DNA of 64,000 nt from contig JAFGVA010000140.1 of the NCBI GenBank assembly GCA_016938235.1, positions 1 through 64,000 of the forward strand, given 5' to 3'. The position numbers were made by a program, and so were the translations under genes. Under the pieces are notes generated by a model that made no database searches, was not told the origin of the DNA, and saw nothing but the letters and a program-made list of their open reading frames with translations. Shown in pieces: positions 9,870 to 19,206 of the stretch; the stretch's first letter is position 1; each line of letters starts with the position of its first letter. Source of the stretch: Bacteroidales bacterium. GTDB lineage: Bacteria > Bacteroidota > Bacteroidia > Bacteroidales > UBA10428.

Positions 9870-10414
9870 TGCGCATCGTTAGCGGAATATATAAGGGCAG
9901 GCATATACAGGTACATAAAAAGTTCTCGGCGCGGCCAACCACCGACTTTGCCAAGGAAAACATTTTTAATGTTATTAATAATTATTTTGACTGGGAAAAG
10001 CTGTCGGTATTGGACTTATTTTCAGGCACAGGAAGTATTAGTTACGAATTTGCCTCACGTGGCTGTCTGAGAGTAGTAAGTGTAGAAAAAGACTTTCGTT
10101 CTCACAGCTTCATACAAGAAACTGTTAAGAATTTACAGGACGATAAAATTAAGGCCATTAAAAGCGATGTATTCAGGTTTCTTGAATGGACTAAGGAAAA
10201 ATACGATATTATTTTTGCTGATCCACCTTATGAATTAAAGGGGATTGAAGAATTGCCCAAAGTTGTTTTTGAAAAAAAACTATTAAAACCAGAAGGATGG
10301 TTCATACTTGAACACGGCAAAAACAGCGAATTTCAAGGCTTCCAGGGCTTTAAGGAAAAACGTGAGTACGGAAGTGTAAACTTCAGTATTTTTGAAAATC
10401 AGGCGGTGGAATAA
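9869..10414 (+). CDS. rsmD: 16S rRNA (guanine(966)-N(2))-methyltransferase RsmD
   Basis: A 181-residue S-adenosylmethionine-dependent enzyme that methylates G966 of 16S rRNA in the small subunit. The start MRIVSGIYKGR and RPTTDFAKENIFN are family hallmarks; the SAM-binding motif is DLFSGTGSIS (residues 49-58), and the catalytic DPPY tetrad is at residues 118-121. The start ATG shares a base with the DUF3822 stop. The length is typical. A tRNA-Asp gene follows 85 bases downstream with its own promoter. Confidence 0.95.
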   Translation: MRIVSGIYKGRHIQVHKKFSARPTTDFAKENIFNVINNYFDWEKLSVLDLFSGTGSISYEFASRGCLRVVSVEKDFRSHSFIQETVKNLQDDKIKAIKSDVFRFLEWTKEKYDIIFADPPYELKGIEELPKVVFEKKLLKPEGWFILEHGKNSEFQGFQGFKEKREYGSVNFSIFENQAVE

Positions 10415-10449
10415 TAATCATGTTTTTTCTGAAAATCTTTTAAAAATCT

Positions 10450-10480
10450 TTTGCATGTTTGAAAATAACAACTATTTTTG
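10450..10480 (+). promoter_or_regulatory. Bacteroidota-type promoter of tRNA-Asp
   Basis: TTTG (10450-10453), 19 bases, then TATTTTTG (10473-10480). This matches the primary-sigma consensus TTTG-N19-TAnnTTTG exactly, and the tRNA begins 20 bases after the -7 box. Confidence 0.85.
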
Positions 10481-10499
10481 CAGCGCTATTAAGCAAAAC

Positions 10500-10574
10500 G
10501 GTTCGGTAGTTCAGCCTGGTTAGAATACATGCCTGTCACGCATGGGGTCGCGGGTTCGAGTCCCGTCCGGACCG
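10500..10574 (+). tRNA. tRNA-Asp (anticodon GTC)
   Basis: The 75-base sequence folds as a cloverleaf: acceptor arms GGTTCGG/CCGGACC (with one G-U pair), anticodon stem CATGC/GCATG, loop CTGTCAC with anticodon GTC at 10535-10537, and T-arm CGGGTTCGAGTCCCG. The discriminator base is G (10574), the identity base of tRNA-Asp. CCA is not encoded. Confidence 0.98.
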
Positions 10575-10586
10575 CAAAGTAGTTTG

Positions 10587-10615
10587 AAACCCTCTGATTT
10601 TCAGGGGGTTTTTTT
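10587..10615 (+). terminator. Terminator of tRNA-Asp
   Basis: AAACCCTCTG (10587-10596) pairs with CAGGGGGTTT (10602-10611), a 10-bp stem with one G-U pair and a 5-base loop, followed by a run of T. Confidence 0.88.
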
Positions 10616-10735
10616 ATATGCATTTTTCTATTCTTCAACAATCTGTCTAAGTTTTCAACGCTTTATTTCATCGTCCTTTTTTCTAGTTGTTCTTTATTTT
10701 TGGTCATCATTTTCTTTCAAAACTCTCAAAAAAGT

Positions 10736-10743
10736 TACTTTTG
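10736..10743 (+). promoter_or_regulatory. -7 promoter box directly before mnmH
   Basis: TACTTTTG matches TAnnTTTG and lies only six bases before the mnmH start codon, so transcription would begin at or next to the ATG (a leaderless or nearly leaderless mRNA). A perfect -33 TTTG is not present; TTTC is found about 17 bases upstream. Confidence 0.5.
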
Positions 10744-10748
10744 CCACT

Positions 10749-11780
10749 ATGTTAAATGATATCACCATTGATGAGTACTATAATTCTCATCAGGATATAC
10801 CCATTATTGATGTTCGTTCGCCAGGAGAATTTCAAAAGGGCCATATTCCACATGCTGTTAATGTTCCTTTGTTTTCGGACGATGAACGTGCAACTGTTGG
10901 TACATGCTATGTTCAGGAGTCGAGAGAAAAAGCAATTGAACTGGCTTATACTTATGTTAACCCAAAACTAAATTATTTTCTGGAGGCAGGCAGGGAGGTT
11001 TCCGGAACCGGACCAGTGGCGGTGCATTGCTGGCGGGGCGGTATGCGTAGCCACGCATTTGCAGAACATCTTTCTGTAAATAGTTTCAACGATGTATATC
11101 TTATTAAAGGAGGGTATAAAGCGTTCAGAAATTATGTATTAAACTATTTTGAGCAAGCTTTTCACTTGCGTATAATTGGAGGATTTACCGGAAGCGGTAA
11201 GACAAATGTTTTACAAGTTCTACAGCAAAGAGGAGAACAGGTAATTGACCTGGAAGCACTGGCCCATCATAAAGGTTCGGCTTTTGGTTCTATCGGTGAA
11301 AAAGAACAGCCAACCGTTGAACACTTTGAAAACTGTTTGTTTGAAGCGTTTAGAAAACTGGATGTAAGCAAAGCAATCTGGATAGAAGATGAAAGTATTA
11401 ATATTGGACGAGCAAAGTTACCAATGGTGCTATTTAAACAAATACGCGAACAGAAAGTATTTTTTTTAGAAGTTCCAATAGAAGAGCGAATCAACTACCT
11501 GGTTAATGAATATTCTCAGTTTGGCAACGAACTGCTTGCTGAAGGAATAGATAAAATTGCAAAGCGTTTAGGCGGGCAACACGTTAAGTCTGCTCATAAT
11601 TACCTTAGCGAAGGAAACTATTTCGAAGTTGCCAGAACAGTTTTACAATATTACGACAAAGCCTATTCGAGGGGTGTAAGCGAAAGAGATCAAAAAAATG
11701 TACAATATATTTCTGTAAAAAACACCGAACCCGAAGCAAATGCAGATTCACTTTTAAAACAGATTAACTCAAATGAATAA
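10749..11780 (+). CDS. mnmH: tRNA 2-selenouridine synthase MnmH (SelU/YbbB)
   Basis: A 343-residue enzyme that replaces sulfur by selenium (through geranylation) in 2-thiouridine at the wobble position of tRNAs for Lys, Glu and Gln. The N-terminal rhodanese domain has [16 protein letters not shown] and the catalytic Cys94 in HCWRGGMRS; the C-terminal P-loop domain has GFTGSGKT at residues 145-152. The start is ATG 10749: a longer open frame runs back through the tRNA-Asp gene and is rejected. Its end overlaps selD by 8 bases, so the selenium donor enzyme is translationally coupled. Confidence 0.96.
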   Translation: MLNDITIDEYYNSHQDIPIIDVRSPGEFQKGHIPHAVNVPLFSDDERATVGTCYVQESREKAIELAYTYVNPKLNYFLEAGREVSGTGPVAVHCWRGGMRSHAFAEHLSVNSFNDVYLIKGGYKAFRNYVLNYFEQAFHLRIIGGFTGSGKTNVLQVLQQRGEQVIDLEALAHHKGSAFGSIGEKEQPTVEHFENCLFEAFRKLDVSKAIWIEDESINIGRAKLPMVLFKQIREQKVFFLEVPIEERINYLVNEYSQFGNELLAEGIDKIAKRLGGQHVKSAHNYLSEGNYFEVARTVLQYYDKAYSRGVSERDQKNVQYISVKNTEPEANADSLLKQINSNE

Positions 11781-12804
11781 TATAAAACTCACTCAATTCA
11801 GCCATGGAGCCGGTTGTGGTTGTAAAATATCACCTAAAGCCTTAAGTTCTATTCTTGAGAGTAAAATGCCTGAGCTTATTAATCCTAATTTACTGGTAGG
11901 CAATGCCAGCCGCGATGATGCAGCTGTTTACGACTTGAAAAACGGAACAGCTATTATCAGCACTACCGATTTTTTTATGCCTATTGTTGACGATCCGTAT
12001 ATGTTTGGTAAAATTGCTTCGGCCAATGCTATCAGCGATGTTTATGCTATGGGAGGAAAACCGCTCTTGGCTATATCGATACTTGGTTGGCCCATTGATA
12101 AAATACCCACAGAAGTTGCCAGAGAAGTTCTTGAAGGAGCACGTGAAACTTGTGCCGAAGCAGGCATCTCACTTGCCGGAGGACATAGCATTGATAGTCC
12201 TGAACCCATTTTCGGCCTTGCTGTAACCGGAAGTGTGGAAGTTGAAAAACTAAAAAGAAACAATACAGCTACCCCGGGTTGCCGGCTAATACTAACAAAG
12301 CCCTTGGGCGTAGGTGTGCTAACAACAGCTCAGAAAAAAAACAAATTAAAACCCGAACATGCTCTTATAGCCCCCAACTCAATGAAAATGCTGAATAAAA
12401 TCGGGCAAAGCCTGGCTGAAATAAAAGAAGTAAGGGCTATGACGGATGTAACCGGTTTCGGCTTGCTTGGTCACTTAACAGAAATGTGCCAGGGCAGTGG
12501 CTTGTCGGCCGAAATTGAATACAATAAAATTCCCATGATTGATGAAGCAGCAGAATATATAAAACTGGGTTGCATTCCGGGTGGCACACATCGCAACTGG
12601 GATAGTTACGGGCATATTGTAAACCTGAGATCAGAAGATGATAAATTTATTCTTTGTGATCCGCAAACCAGTGGGGGGTTACTTGTTGCAGTTGAAGAAA
12701 AAGCCGCTGACAGGGTAATTGCACTTTTGATGGACAATGGAATAAACAGCATTGTTTTCGGTCGACTTGTACAAAAACCCAATGTGAATATTACTGTTAT
12801 ATAG
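11773..12804 (+). CDS. selD: Selenide, water dikinase SelD
   Basis: A 343-residue PurM-like ATP-dependent enzyme making selenophosphate from selenide. The N-terminal motif [12 protein letters not shown] carries Cys15 (the catalytic Cys/Sec position; here an ordinary cysteine codon) and Lys18; [11 protein letters not shown] and [12 protein letters not shown] provide the Mg-ATP aspartates. It overlaps mnmH by 8 bases. No selA or selB is in the window, so in this locus selenophosphate serves tRNA modification. Length is typical of the family. Confidence 0.96.
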   Translation: MNNIKLTQFSHGAGCGCKISPKALSSILESKMPELINPNLLVGNASRDDAAVYDLKNGTAIISTTDFFMPIVDDPYMFGKIASANAISDVYAMGGKPLLAISILGWPIDKIPTEVAREVLEGARETCAEAGISLAGGHSIDSPEPIFGLAVTGSVEVEKLKRNNTATPGCRLILTKPLGVGVLTTAQKKNKLKPEHALIAPNSMKMLNKIGQSLAEIKEVRAMTDVTGFGLLGHLTEMCQGSGLSAEIEYNKIPMIDEAAEYIKLGCIPGGTHRNWDSYGHIVNLRSEDDKFILCDPQTSGGLLVAVEEKAADRVIALLMDNGINSIVFGRLVQKPNVNITVI

Positions 12805-12891
12805 TTGTTAAAGTGGTTTGTCAGAACAGAAAAATCTTTAAGTTCTATGGAAAGCTCTGAATTTAGATATTTTGCGCTTTAATTTATTTTG

Positions 12892-13016
12892 CCCGTTGGC
12901 GGAGTTATCAATTTAACTATTTGAGAAACAGGTTCTCGACTCCGCTCGAACTGACTGTCACATTGATCGGAGTCGAAATGAGAATCAATAAATTACGAAA
13001 AAACTCCACCAACGGG
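12892..13016. repeat. Nested inverted-repeat intergenic element
   Basis: The outer arms are CCCGTTGGCGGAGTT (12892-12906) and AACTCCACCAACGGG (13002-13016), which pair with one mismatch. Inside them TTCTCGACTCCG (12933-12944) faces CGGAGTCGA (12968-12976), a perfect 9-bp inner pairing. The 125-bp unit fills the gap between selD and the convergent efflux operon. It looks like a dispersed palindromic element and may also end transcription from both sides. Confidence 0.7.
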
Positions 13017-13028
13017 TTTAATTCAATA

Positions 13029-14339
13029 TCAATCCGCAAGTTCTTGTTCATATTCTTCTAAAATACCGCCGGTAATTCGCAACAAATCGGTATTAGATGA
13101 AATAAGATTATAAATAGCCTTCATCTTTGATATTGCAGCATTCATATACTGGATTTGTACATCGCGGTAGTTGAATGAATTTATTGTTCCGTTTTTAAGT
13201 TTATCGGCCGATAAATCGAGGTTTAACTTTGCTGTCACTTCTTTTTCTTTAGCAAGATCGAAAAGTGTTTTGTTGACATTGTAATTGCTATACAATTGCA
13301 GCAATTGGTTTTTTAGGCTGTGTTCCATCTGGCCGGTCTGAACCTGAGCCGATTCTTCGTTAATTTTTGCTATCTGTATACTTCTTTGACGAGTACCACC
13401 ATTAAATATATTCCACGAAAGTGTTAATCCGACATAAACATCAGAAAAGTTCTGAGTAATATCAGCAGATGTTCCTGAATAGAAATTACCCATATCGGTA
13501 TTGCTTAAACCTGTACCTAACCTTACCGAGGGATAGTAATTAGATCTTGCCAGTTCTGTTTCTTTTGCCAGTATGGTTTGATAAATATATTGGTTCTTCA
13601 GATTACTATTGCTATGCATGAGTTTTGCCGACAAATCATCTATGTTATAATCGGGTGTTTCTGTTGTCAGTTCTGAAATAAAATCCCAATTGCTGTTATC
13701 TTCTACAGAGAGAATGAAGTTTAATGTCCGCACAGAGTTCTCATAATTATTCTTTTGCTGTAGAAAGTTTGCCTGGTCTTCTAACCACGAAGTTTTTGCC
13801 TGTAACCCTTCGTAGGTAGTTCCAACTCCAAGCTCCTTGCTGTAAATAGAACGATTATAACGATCTTCCGATAAAGCAGCAAGTTCTTTATATACCAATA
13901 GCAAATCCTTCTGAAGCAAGCAATTGTTATAAGCCAGTATGATATCCTGTATAGTCAGTTCAACCATAATTGCTGTATTTCCCTGTGATTGTTTTTCGAG
14001 CTCTTCAAATTTTTGTTTACTTATAACTGCAGAAAATCCATCAAAAAGCACCCAGCTTAGGTTTAAATCAGGTTTTATTGTCTGTGTCCTGTAATCTTCG
14101 TTACTGTTTATGTTAAGATTTTCGCGTCCGGTTAATGAAAAATCCAGGCTGGGCATAATGCTGGTATTTCCCCAGGTATTATTAATATCGGAAATTTTTT
14201 CCTTGTTCCGGGTAATCTGGAGGTCGTAGTTGTTTTTCAATCCAATTTGTATTGCATCCGAAAGTGAAAGTTGTTCCTGCGAATTCCCATTCACCAAAAC
14301 TAAAACTCCAAATATGATTATCGTTAACGCTCTTCTCAT
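13029..14339 (-). CDS. TolC-family outer-membrane efflux protein
   Basis: A 436-residue outer-membrane channel of a tripartite RND efflux system. Residues 1-20 are a signal peptide (MRRALTIIIFGVLVLVNGNS). Two OEP repeats follow, rich in long helices (for example GLKNNYDLQITRNKEKI and the later SLKNQLLQLYSNYNVNKTL), with strands such as LSWVLFDGFSAV and LSWNIFNGGTRQR that are typical of the membrane barrel turns. It is the last gene of the operon, 42 bases after the RND pump gene. Confidence 0.93.
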   Translation of the reverse strand: MRRALTIIIFGVLVLVNGNSQEQLSLSDAIQIGLKNNYDLQITRNKEKISDINNTWGNTSIMPSLDFSLTGRENLNINSNEDYRTQTIKPDLNLSWVLFDGFSAVISKQKFEELEKQSQGNTAIMVELTIQDIILAYNNCLLQKDLLLVYKELAALSEDRYNRSIYSKELGVGTTYEGLQAKTSWLEDQANFLQQKNNYENSVRTLNFILSVEDNSNWDFISELTTETPDYNIDDLSAKLMHSNSNLKNQYIYQTILAKETELARSNYYPSVRLGTGLSNTDMGNFYSGTSADITQNFSDVYVGLTLSWNIFNGGTRQRSIQIAKINEESAQVQTGQMEHSLKNQLLQLYSNYNVNKTLFDLAKEKEVTAKLNLDLSADKLKNGTINSFNYRDVQIQYMNAAISKMKAIYNLISSNTDLLRITGGILEEYEQELAD

Positions 14340-14381
14340 TTGTATAAAATTTAATCTTTGCCTTGAATTAATAAGTGTTTA

Positions 14382-17300
14382 TTAATCAAATTCTTTTGCC
14401 ATATTCATCGACAAGGTCTTTTCTATTTTAGCATTTATGACAGCCGTTTCAACATCTTCGGGCTCAATAGGCTCTTTTGTCCAAAGTTTTTTGTACCAGT
14501 AAGCTAACTGGTTCGATAAAACAACAAGCACCGGTAATATTATTAAAATGAATAAGGTTCCGAACATAATACCATATGCCAGTGAAATTGCCATGGGTAT
14601 AAGCATGCGGGCATCCGGACTGTTTTCGAGAATCAAAGGCATCAGACCTGCTGTTGTTGTTGCAGTAGTAAGAAATATTGCCCTGAACCTTGATTTTCCG
14701 GCATCTTTAACTGCAGGAAATATTTTCATGCCTTTTTCAAGGTTCTGATTATATTTTGCGAGGAACACAATAGCATCATTAATTACTACCCCAGACAGGG
14801 CAACCATACCCCAAAGACTCATCATTGATATGGACTGACCATGGATACCATGCCCCCAGATTGCCCCCACAATACCTAAGGGGATCATCATTACAACCAA
14901 TATTCCCTGGCGGAATGATTTAAAATAAATCATTATAATCAGAACAATAATCAGGAAAGCCATTCCAAAATACAAAATCATACTGCTCTCCTGTTCTTTG
15001 GCATCTTTTACCTGCCCCTGTTGCATATAAGTTATTCCCGGATATTTTTCGGTAATTTTGCTTAGAATTTCTGATTCAACATATGCAATAATATCGGGTA
15101 CAGACTGGGTTTGATCTTTTTGATAGGCATTAACCCTGATTTCGCGCTTACCCTGATAGTGGTTTATTTTACTTAAACTCCGGGCAGTAGCTATTTCAGC
15201 AATACGGCCAAGCGGAAAATTCCCTTTAGGGGTATGTATCATCATGTTCTCTAATTGCCCTATACTTTCCCTGTTATCTCTTGTGTAGCGCACATAAACC
15301 CAAATTTCGTCTTTCCCCTCCTGAATACGTTGAGCCAAAGCACCATAAAAACCCTGCCGCACTTCGCCTAAGAGCGATTGAGTTGTTAATCCCAATGCAT
15401 ATGCTTCGGGCTTAAGCTTCAATCGCAACTCCTGACTTCCCAACTGACTGTTATTTGTAATATTATATAAGGCTGGCATTTTACCAAGTTCTGCCTCCAG
15501 TTCTGTTTTTGCCGCTTCCAGTTCTTCCTGGTTATAACCCAGCAGGCTAATAGAAACCGGAGCACCAAAACGATTCGAAGCACCTACAGCAAATTTATAA
15601 GCTTCCGGAATTCTTCCTATTTTCTCGGTTATGGCTTTTTTTATAATCTCGTCGGAAACTTGTGTGTCTTCAAGCGGATTCAGAAACACGCGGATTAGCC
15701 CAGCATTTGTGCCGGATTCTGCGCCTGAAAACGCACGCCCCATGCTAACACTCATAGATGAAATATATGGAATAGTATCTCCATTTTGCTCCATCAATTC
15801 ACGATTAACCTCCCATGCTTTATCTTCAATATAAAAAAGTTTTGCCATGGTAATCTTTTCATTCACGCCGGGCTTTAATGCTAAATCAATGGTAAACATA
15901 TCAGAAGGAGCCGGTGGAAATAAGGTAAATGAAATCTTTCCTCCACCCATTAATCCGTAAGTCAAAACAAACATAGAGGTAATTCCGGCCATGGCAATCA
16001 TTTTATGGCTTAGCACCCAGTCCAGGAAAACACCATAAACTTTATCTCTAAAACCAAAAATGTATTTATCAAGCTTCAACCTTAACCGTCCATAAAACGA
16101 GTTTTTATTTTGTTCTTTCAAAACGTGGGGATTTGCAAGGTGTCCGGGCAAAACAAACATCCCCTCAACTAAAGAAAATGCCAGGCAGGCCACAACAACA
16201 AAAGCCATCTCATACATCATTTCCATCTGACCTTCAATAAAAAACAAGGGCGAAAATGCAACTATTGTAGTAATTACCGATGTAAATACTGCAGGTAACA
16301 CCTCAAGTGTTCCATCAATGGCTGCTCTTCGGGGTGATTTTCCTTTTTCGAAATGAGTGAAAATATTTTCACCAATAACCACCCCATCGTCAACAAGGAT
16401 ACCAATAATGAGTATCATGCCAAACAAGCTGATGAAGTTTATAGTGATACCGGCAATATTAGCAACTATAAACATACCTAAAAATGAAGCCGGAATACCC
16501 CAGGCTACCCATAGCGAAAGTCGTATATCGAGCAGTAATGATAGTAAAACAACTACCAGAACAATACCCAGAATTCCATTGTTCAACAGAATAGATAACT
16601 GCCCTGAAATAAGGTCAAAGAAATCCATCTTAACCGACAAAGCATAATCGTCATGAGTTTCGTTAAACTCCTCGATATAATTGTTCAAATATTTAGAAAT
16701 TTGCTTGAGATCTTCTGTAACCAGTTTTTGAACCAGAATGGTAACCGATGGCTTTTTTTCGATATACCCGTTTGAAGGGTCTTCCGGAACCTGAAGATTG
16801 ATTGTTGCAACATCACCTATTTTAATCATGTTGCCGTTAATATCTGCCTTAACAACAATATTTTTGAGCTTTTCAGTATCGATTGTTTTGTTTCGGCTTA
16901 TTACCTTAATCTGTTCCCGCGGATTTCGGATTGTTCCACCGGAAACATCAATATTATTTGCCGCAACAGCACTTCTGATTTCCGAAAAAGTCAGATTGTA
17001 ACGGCGCATCTGGGTTTCGTTTAATTCAATTGCAAGTTCCAGGTTACGGGGAACACCATATATATAGACCTGCGATATTAATCCTGAACCCAGAAAGTCA
17101 TCTTCAATTTGATTGGCCATTTCATTCAAATCAAGTACACTGCCAGTCTTGGCTGTAAGACCAATAAACATGGCCATATCTCTTGCTCTGCCTTTTGCAA
17201 CTATTGGCCTTTCGGCACTGGCAGGAAAATTCGATATTCCGTCTACCGCGTTTTTAATATCAGACAGGAGAAGGTCCATGTCGTAACCGTTATATGCCGT

Positions 17301-17582
17301 AATAGAAATTGATGCAGATCCCTCGCTTGATGTTGAAGTGAATTCTTTAATACCGGGGACACCACGTATGCTGTTTTCGACCAAAGCAGTAATACCTTCG
17401 TCCATTTCTTTGGGTGTTGCCCCAGGATAGGCAACCGATACCGAAATATTTTTGGATTCAACCAGCGGATAGGTAGCAATACGCATATTTTTAAATGAAA
17501 TAAAACCCAACAGCAGTAAAACCACTATTACCATGGTACCGTAAAACGGGTATTTCACAAATAGCGACAGTATTTTCTTCAT
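14382..17582 (-). CDS. RND-family efflux transporter permease (AcrB/HAE1-like)
   Basis: A 1066-residue inner-membrane proton-driven pump. The N-terminus (KKILSLFVKYPFYGTMVIVV) is the first membrane helix; periplasmic porter domains follow, and a second set of helices occupies about residues 330-480. GILVDDGVVIGENI carries the paired aspartates of the proton relay seen in AcrB. The second half repeats the plan (for example IYFKSFRQGILVVMMIPLG and ALSGVVINDAIVFL). Length and duplicated layout are typical. It lies between the adaptor and TolC genes; the substrate is unknown. Confidence 0.95.
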   Translation of the reverse strand: MKKILSLFVKYPFYGTMVIVVLLLLGFISFKNMRIATYPLVESKNISVSVAYPGATPKEMDEGITALVENSIRGVPGIKEFTSTSSEGSASISITAYNGYDMDLLLSDIKNAVDGISNFPASAERPIVAKGRARDMAMFIGLTAKTGSVLDLNEMANQIEDDFLGSGLISQVYIYGVPRNLELAIELNETQMRRYNLTFSEIRSAVAANNIDVSGGTIRNPREQIKVISRNKTIDTEKLKNIVVKADINGNMIKIGDVATINLQVPEDPSNGYIEKKPSVTILVQKLVTEDLKQISKYLNNYIEEFNETHDDYALSVKMDFFDLISGQLSILLNNGILGIVLVVVLLSLLLDIRLSLWVAWGIPASFLGMFIVANIAGITINFISLFGMILIIGILVDDGVVIGENIFTHFEKGKSPRRAAIDGTLEVLPAVFTSVITTIVAFSPLFFIEGQMEMMYEMAFVVVACLAFSLVEGMFVLPGHLANPHVLKEQNKNSFYGRLRLKLDKYIFGFRDKVYGVFLDWVLSHKMIAMAGITSMFVLTYGLMGGGKISFTLFPPAPSDMFTIDLALKPGVNEKITMAKLFYIEDKAWEVNRELMEQNGDTIPYISSMSVSMGRAFSGAESGTNAGLIRVFLNPLEDTQVSDEIIKKAITEKIGRIPEAYKFAVGASNRFGAPVSISLLGYNQEELEAAKTELEAELGKMPALYNITNNSQLGSQELRLKLKPEAYALGLTTQSLLGEVRQGFYGALAQRIQEGKDEIWVYVRYTRDNRESIGQLENMMIHTPKGNFPLGRIAEIATARSLSKINHYQGKREIRVNAYQKDQTQSVPDIIAYVESEILSKITEKYPGITYMQQGQVKDAKEQESSMILYFGMAFLIIVLIIMIYFKSFRQGILVVMMIPLGIVGAIWGHGIHGQSISMMSLWGMVALSGVVINDAIVFLAKYNQNLEKGMKIFPAVKDAGKSRFRAIFLTTATTTAGLMPLILENSPDARMLIPMAISLAYGIMFGTLFILIILPVLVVLSNQLAYWYKKLWTKEPIEPEDVETAVINAKIEKTLSMNMAKEFD

Positions 17583-17697
17583 TGTTCTTTTTTTAAATCA
17601 ACTATACTCTGAACTTACTGATTAGACTTATTATTAGTGAAATTTCCTGTTGCCTCATAAGTCAATCAGAATCAATAAATAATGAAATTCATTAATT

Positions 17698-18810
17698 TTA
17701 CCTGGCGAGATAATCGGCAGTTGAATCAACACTAGCCAAGGACTCTGTGATGATAGTCATTTCAGGATCAAAACCGTTTATAATATAAGAATCATCAAGT
17801 CTGCGTAAAACTTTAACTGGTGTCTTTACAAGTTCTTTTTCCTCTAAAATATACACAAAATTATCATTAACAACTGCCTCACGTGGAATAGAATAACCAC
17901 ATAATTCCCCTCCTCTAAAAGTAACATCGACATATTCGCCGTATAAAAACCCGGCTTTTTGAGCAGCCTCATAAATTATGTAAACATTTACCATTTGGCT
18001 CGATTCATCTACAAATTCAGAGATTCTTGAAACAGTTGCTGTTTTTATATCGCCATTCGTATTAGTAATGGAAACTTTATCGCCGTTTTTAATCCAGTTT
18101 AAATCGGAAGGAAAAACAGGAACTGTTACTTCCAGTTTATCGGAACGAATGATGGTTGCTAATTCAGAACCCGGACTGGCTATGGCACCAATTTCTTTAT
18201 TTACTTTGATGAAACTTCCATTAAAAGGAGCTTTAATAGTATATCGCAGCAGATTTATTTCCTGCTGTTGAAGACTGTAATAACCCGTCAGCACATTATT
18301 GGCAGCTAAAAAAACTTTTTCTTTGCTCGACGCTATTTCAGGTAAAGCAGGTAGTGGTTTTTCTATATCGATACTATTAAAAAAAGTACTCCATTTTTCA
18401 TATTCTTCGTTGTAATCTACTTTTAAATCGGGTAATATTTTTGATATTGTTTGCAACAGCGTACTTTTTCCTGATTTAATTGATGCCTCAGCCTCGCTAC
18501 TGTAGATTTTTACAAGGATATCGCCTTTCGAGAAATTTTCGCCAGCTTTGAAGCGTACATCACCCTGCATTATTTTGCCTTGAACTTCGGCTGCTAAAGA
18601 AATATGATCGTATGCCGTTATGCGCCCGCGATATGTCATATCTGATTTTAACTTTGTAAACTCTGCTTTTTCGGCTTTTACAAATATTGTATTTCGCTTG
18701 AGATTGTTTTTCTGAGGAACAGGTTTACTCTTAATAAGAAGAACTGATAATGCAATTGCTCCGCCTACAATCAAAGTACTCACAAGCCCATAAAGCAACT
18801 TTCTTTTCAT
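17698..18810 (-). CDS. RND efflux periplasmic adaptor (membrane fusion protein)
   Basis: A 370-residue adaptor linking the inner-membrane pump to the TolC channel. The N-terminus is a membrane anchor (LLYGLVSTLIVGGAIALSVL); the lipoyl/barrel-sandwich domain halves are around GRITAYDHISLAAEVQGKI (60-80) and TIKAPFNGSFIKVNKEIG (190-210), with a short helical hairpin between. It is the first gene of the operon, 115 bases before the pump gene. No local repressor gene is adjacent; the 396-base upstream region holds any control sites. Confidence 0.92.
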   Translation of the reverse strand: MKRKLLYGLVSTLIVGGAIALSVLLIKSKPVPQKNNLKRNTIFVKAEKAEFTKLKSDMTYRGRITAYDHISLAAEVQGKIMQGDVRFKAGENFSKGDILVKIYSSEAEASIKSGKSTLLQTISKILPDLKVDYNEEYEKWSTFFNSIDIEKPLPALPEIASSKEKVFLAANNVLTGYYSLQQQEINLLRYTIKAPFNGSFIKVNKEIGAIASPGSELATIIRSDKLEVTVPVFPSDLNWIKNGDKVSITNTNGDIKTATVSRISEFVDESSQMVNVYIIYEAAQKAGFLYGEYVDVTFRGGELCGYSIPREAVVNDNFVYILEEKELVKTPVKVLRRLDDSYIINGFDPEMTIITESLASVDSTADYLAR

Positions 18811-19206
18811 AATATATTTTTTATTGAATTTATTTCAAATACAAATATGGCAGGCCTTTTCTACCGGTTAAAATAAAACGAACTAAATTGAGGTAACCAT
18901 TAACATAATTTCGTCTATACAATATGAAAGCAATTTTGTTTGTTTATTAGCAAAATTACTCGATTCGTTCATTTATGTATCTAATTGGGTTAAAAAAATT
19001 TAGTTTCTAAAGATTTCTAAGATAAATTTGTGTTAATACTAAGCTATAAAAATGAAGTATAATGATTTTTTGGTGTTAAGCCCGATTAATCTCTCCACTT
19101 AGATTTATAAATAGGCTTAAATTGTACAATTGTTTTTCTGAAGTCACATTCTCATACCAATTAATAAATATTGGCAAATTGTTAAAAAAAGGGAACAAAA
19201 TAAAAA
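18811..19206. other. 396-base divergent intergenic region
   Basis: This gap lies between the efflux operon (minus) and the RNase H-like gene (plus). It is very AT-rich. TAAATTTG at about 19023-19030 fits a -7 box for the plus strand but has no good -33 partner at the usual distance. TTAAGCC (19076-19082) and GGCTTAA (19114-19120) form a weak inverted repeat. I see no convincing gene. Confidence 0.5.

Noticed and set aside
10542-10748. N-terminal extension of MnmH reading back into the tRNA-Asp gene
   Set aside because: It would translate the tRNA and its terminator; the rhodanese domain begins normally at ATG 10749.
11773-12804. Selenocysteine-containing SelD
   Set aside because: The catalytic position is a normal cysteine codon, with no in-frame TGA.
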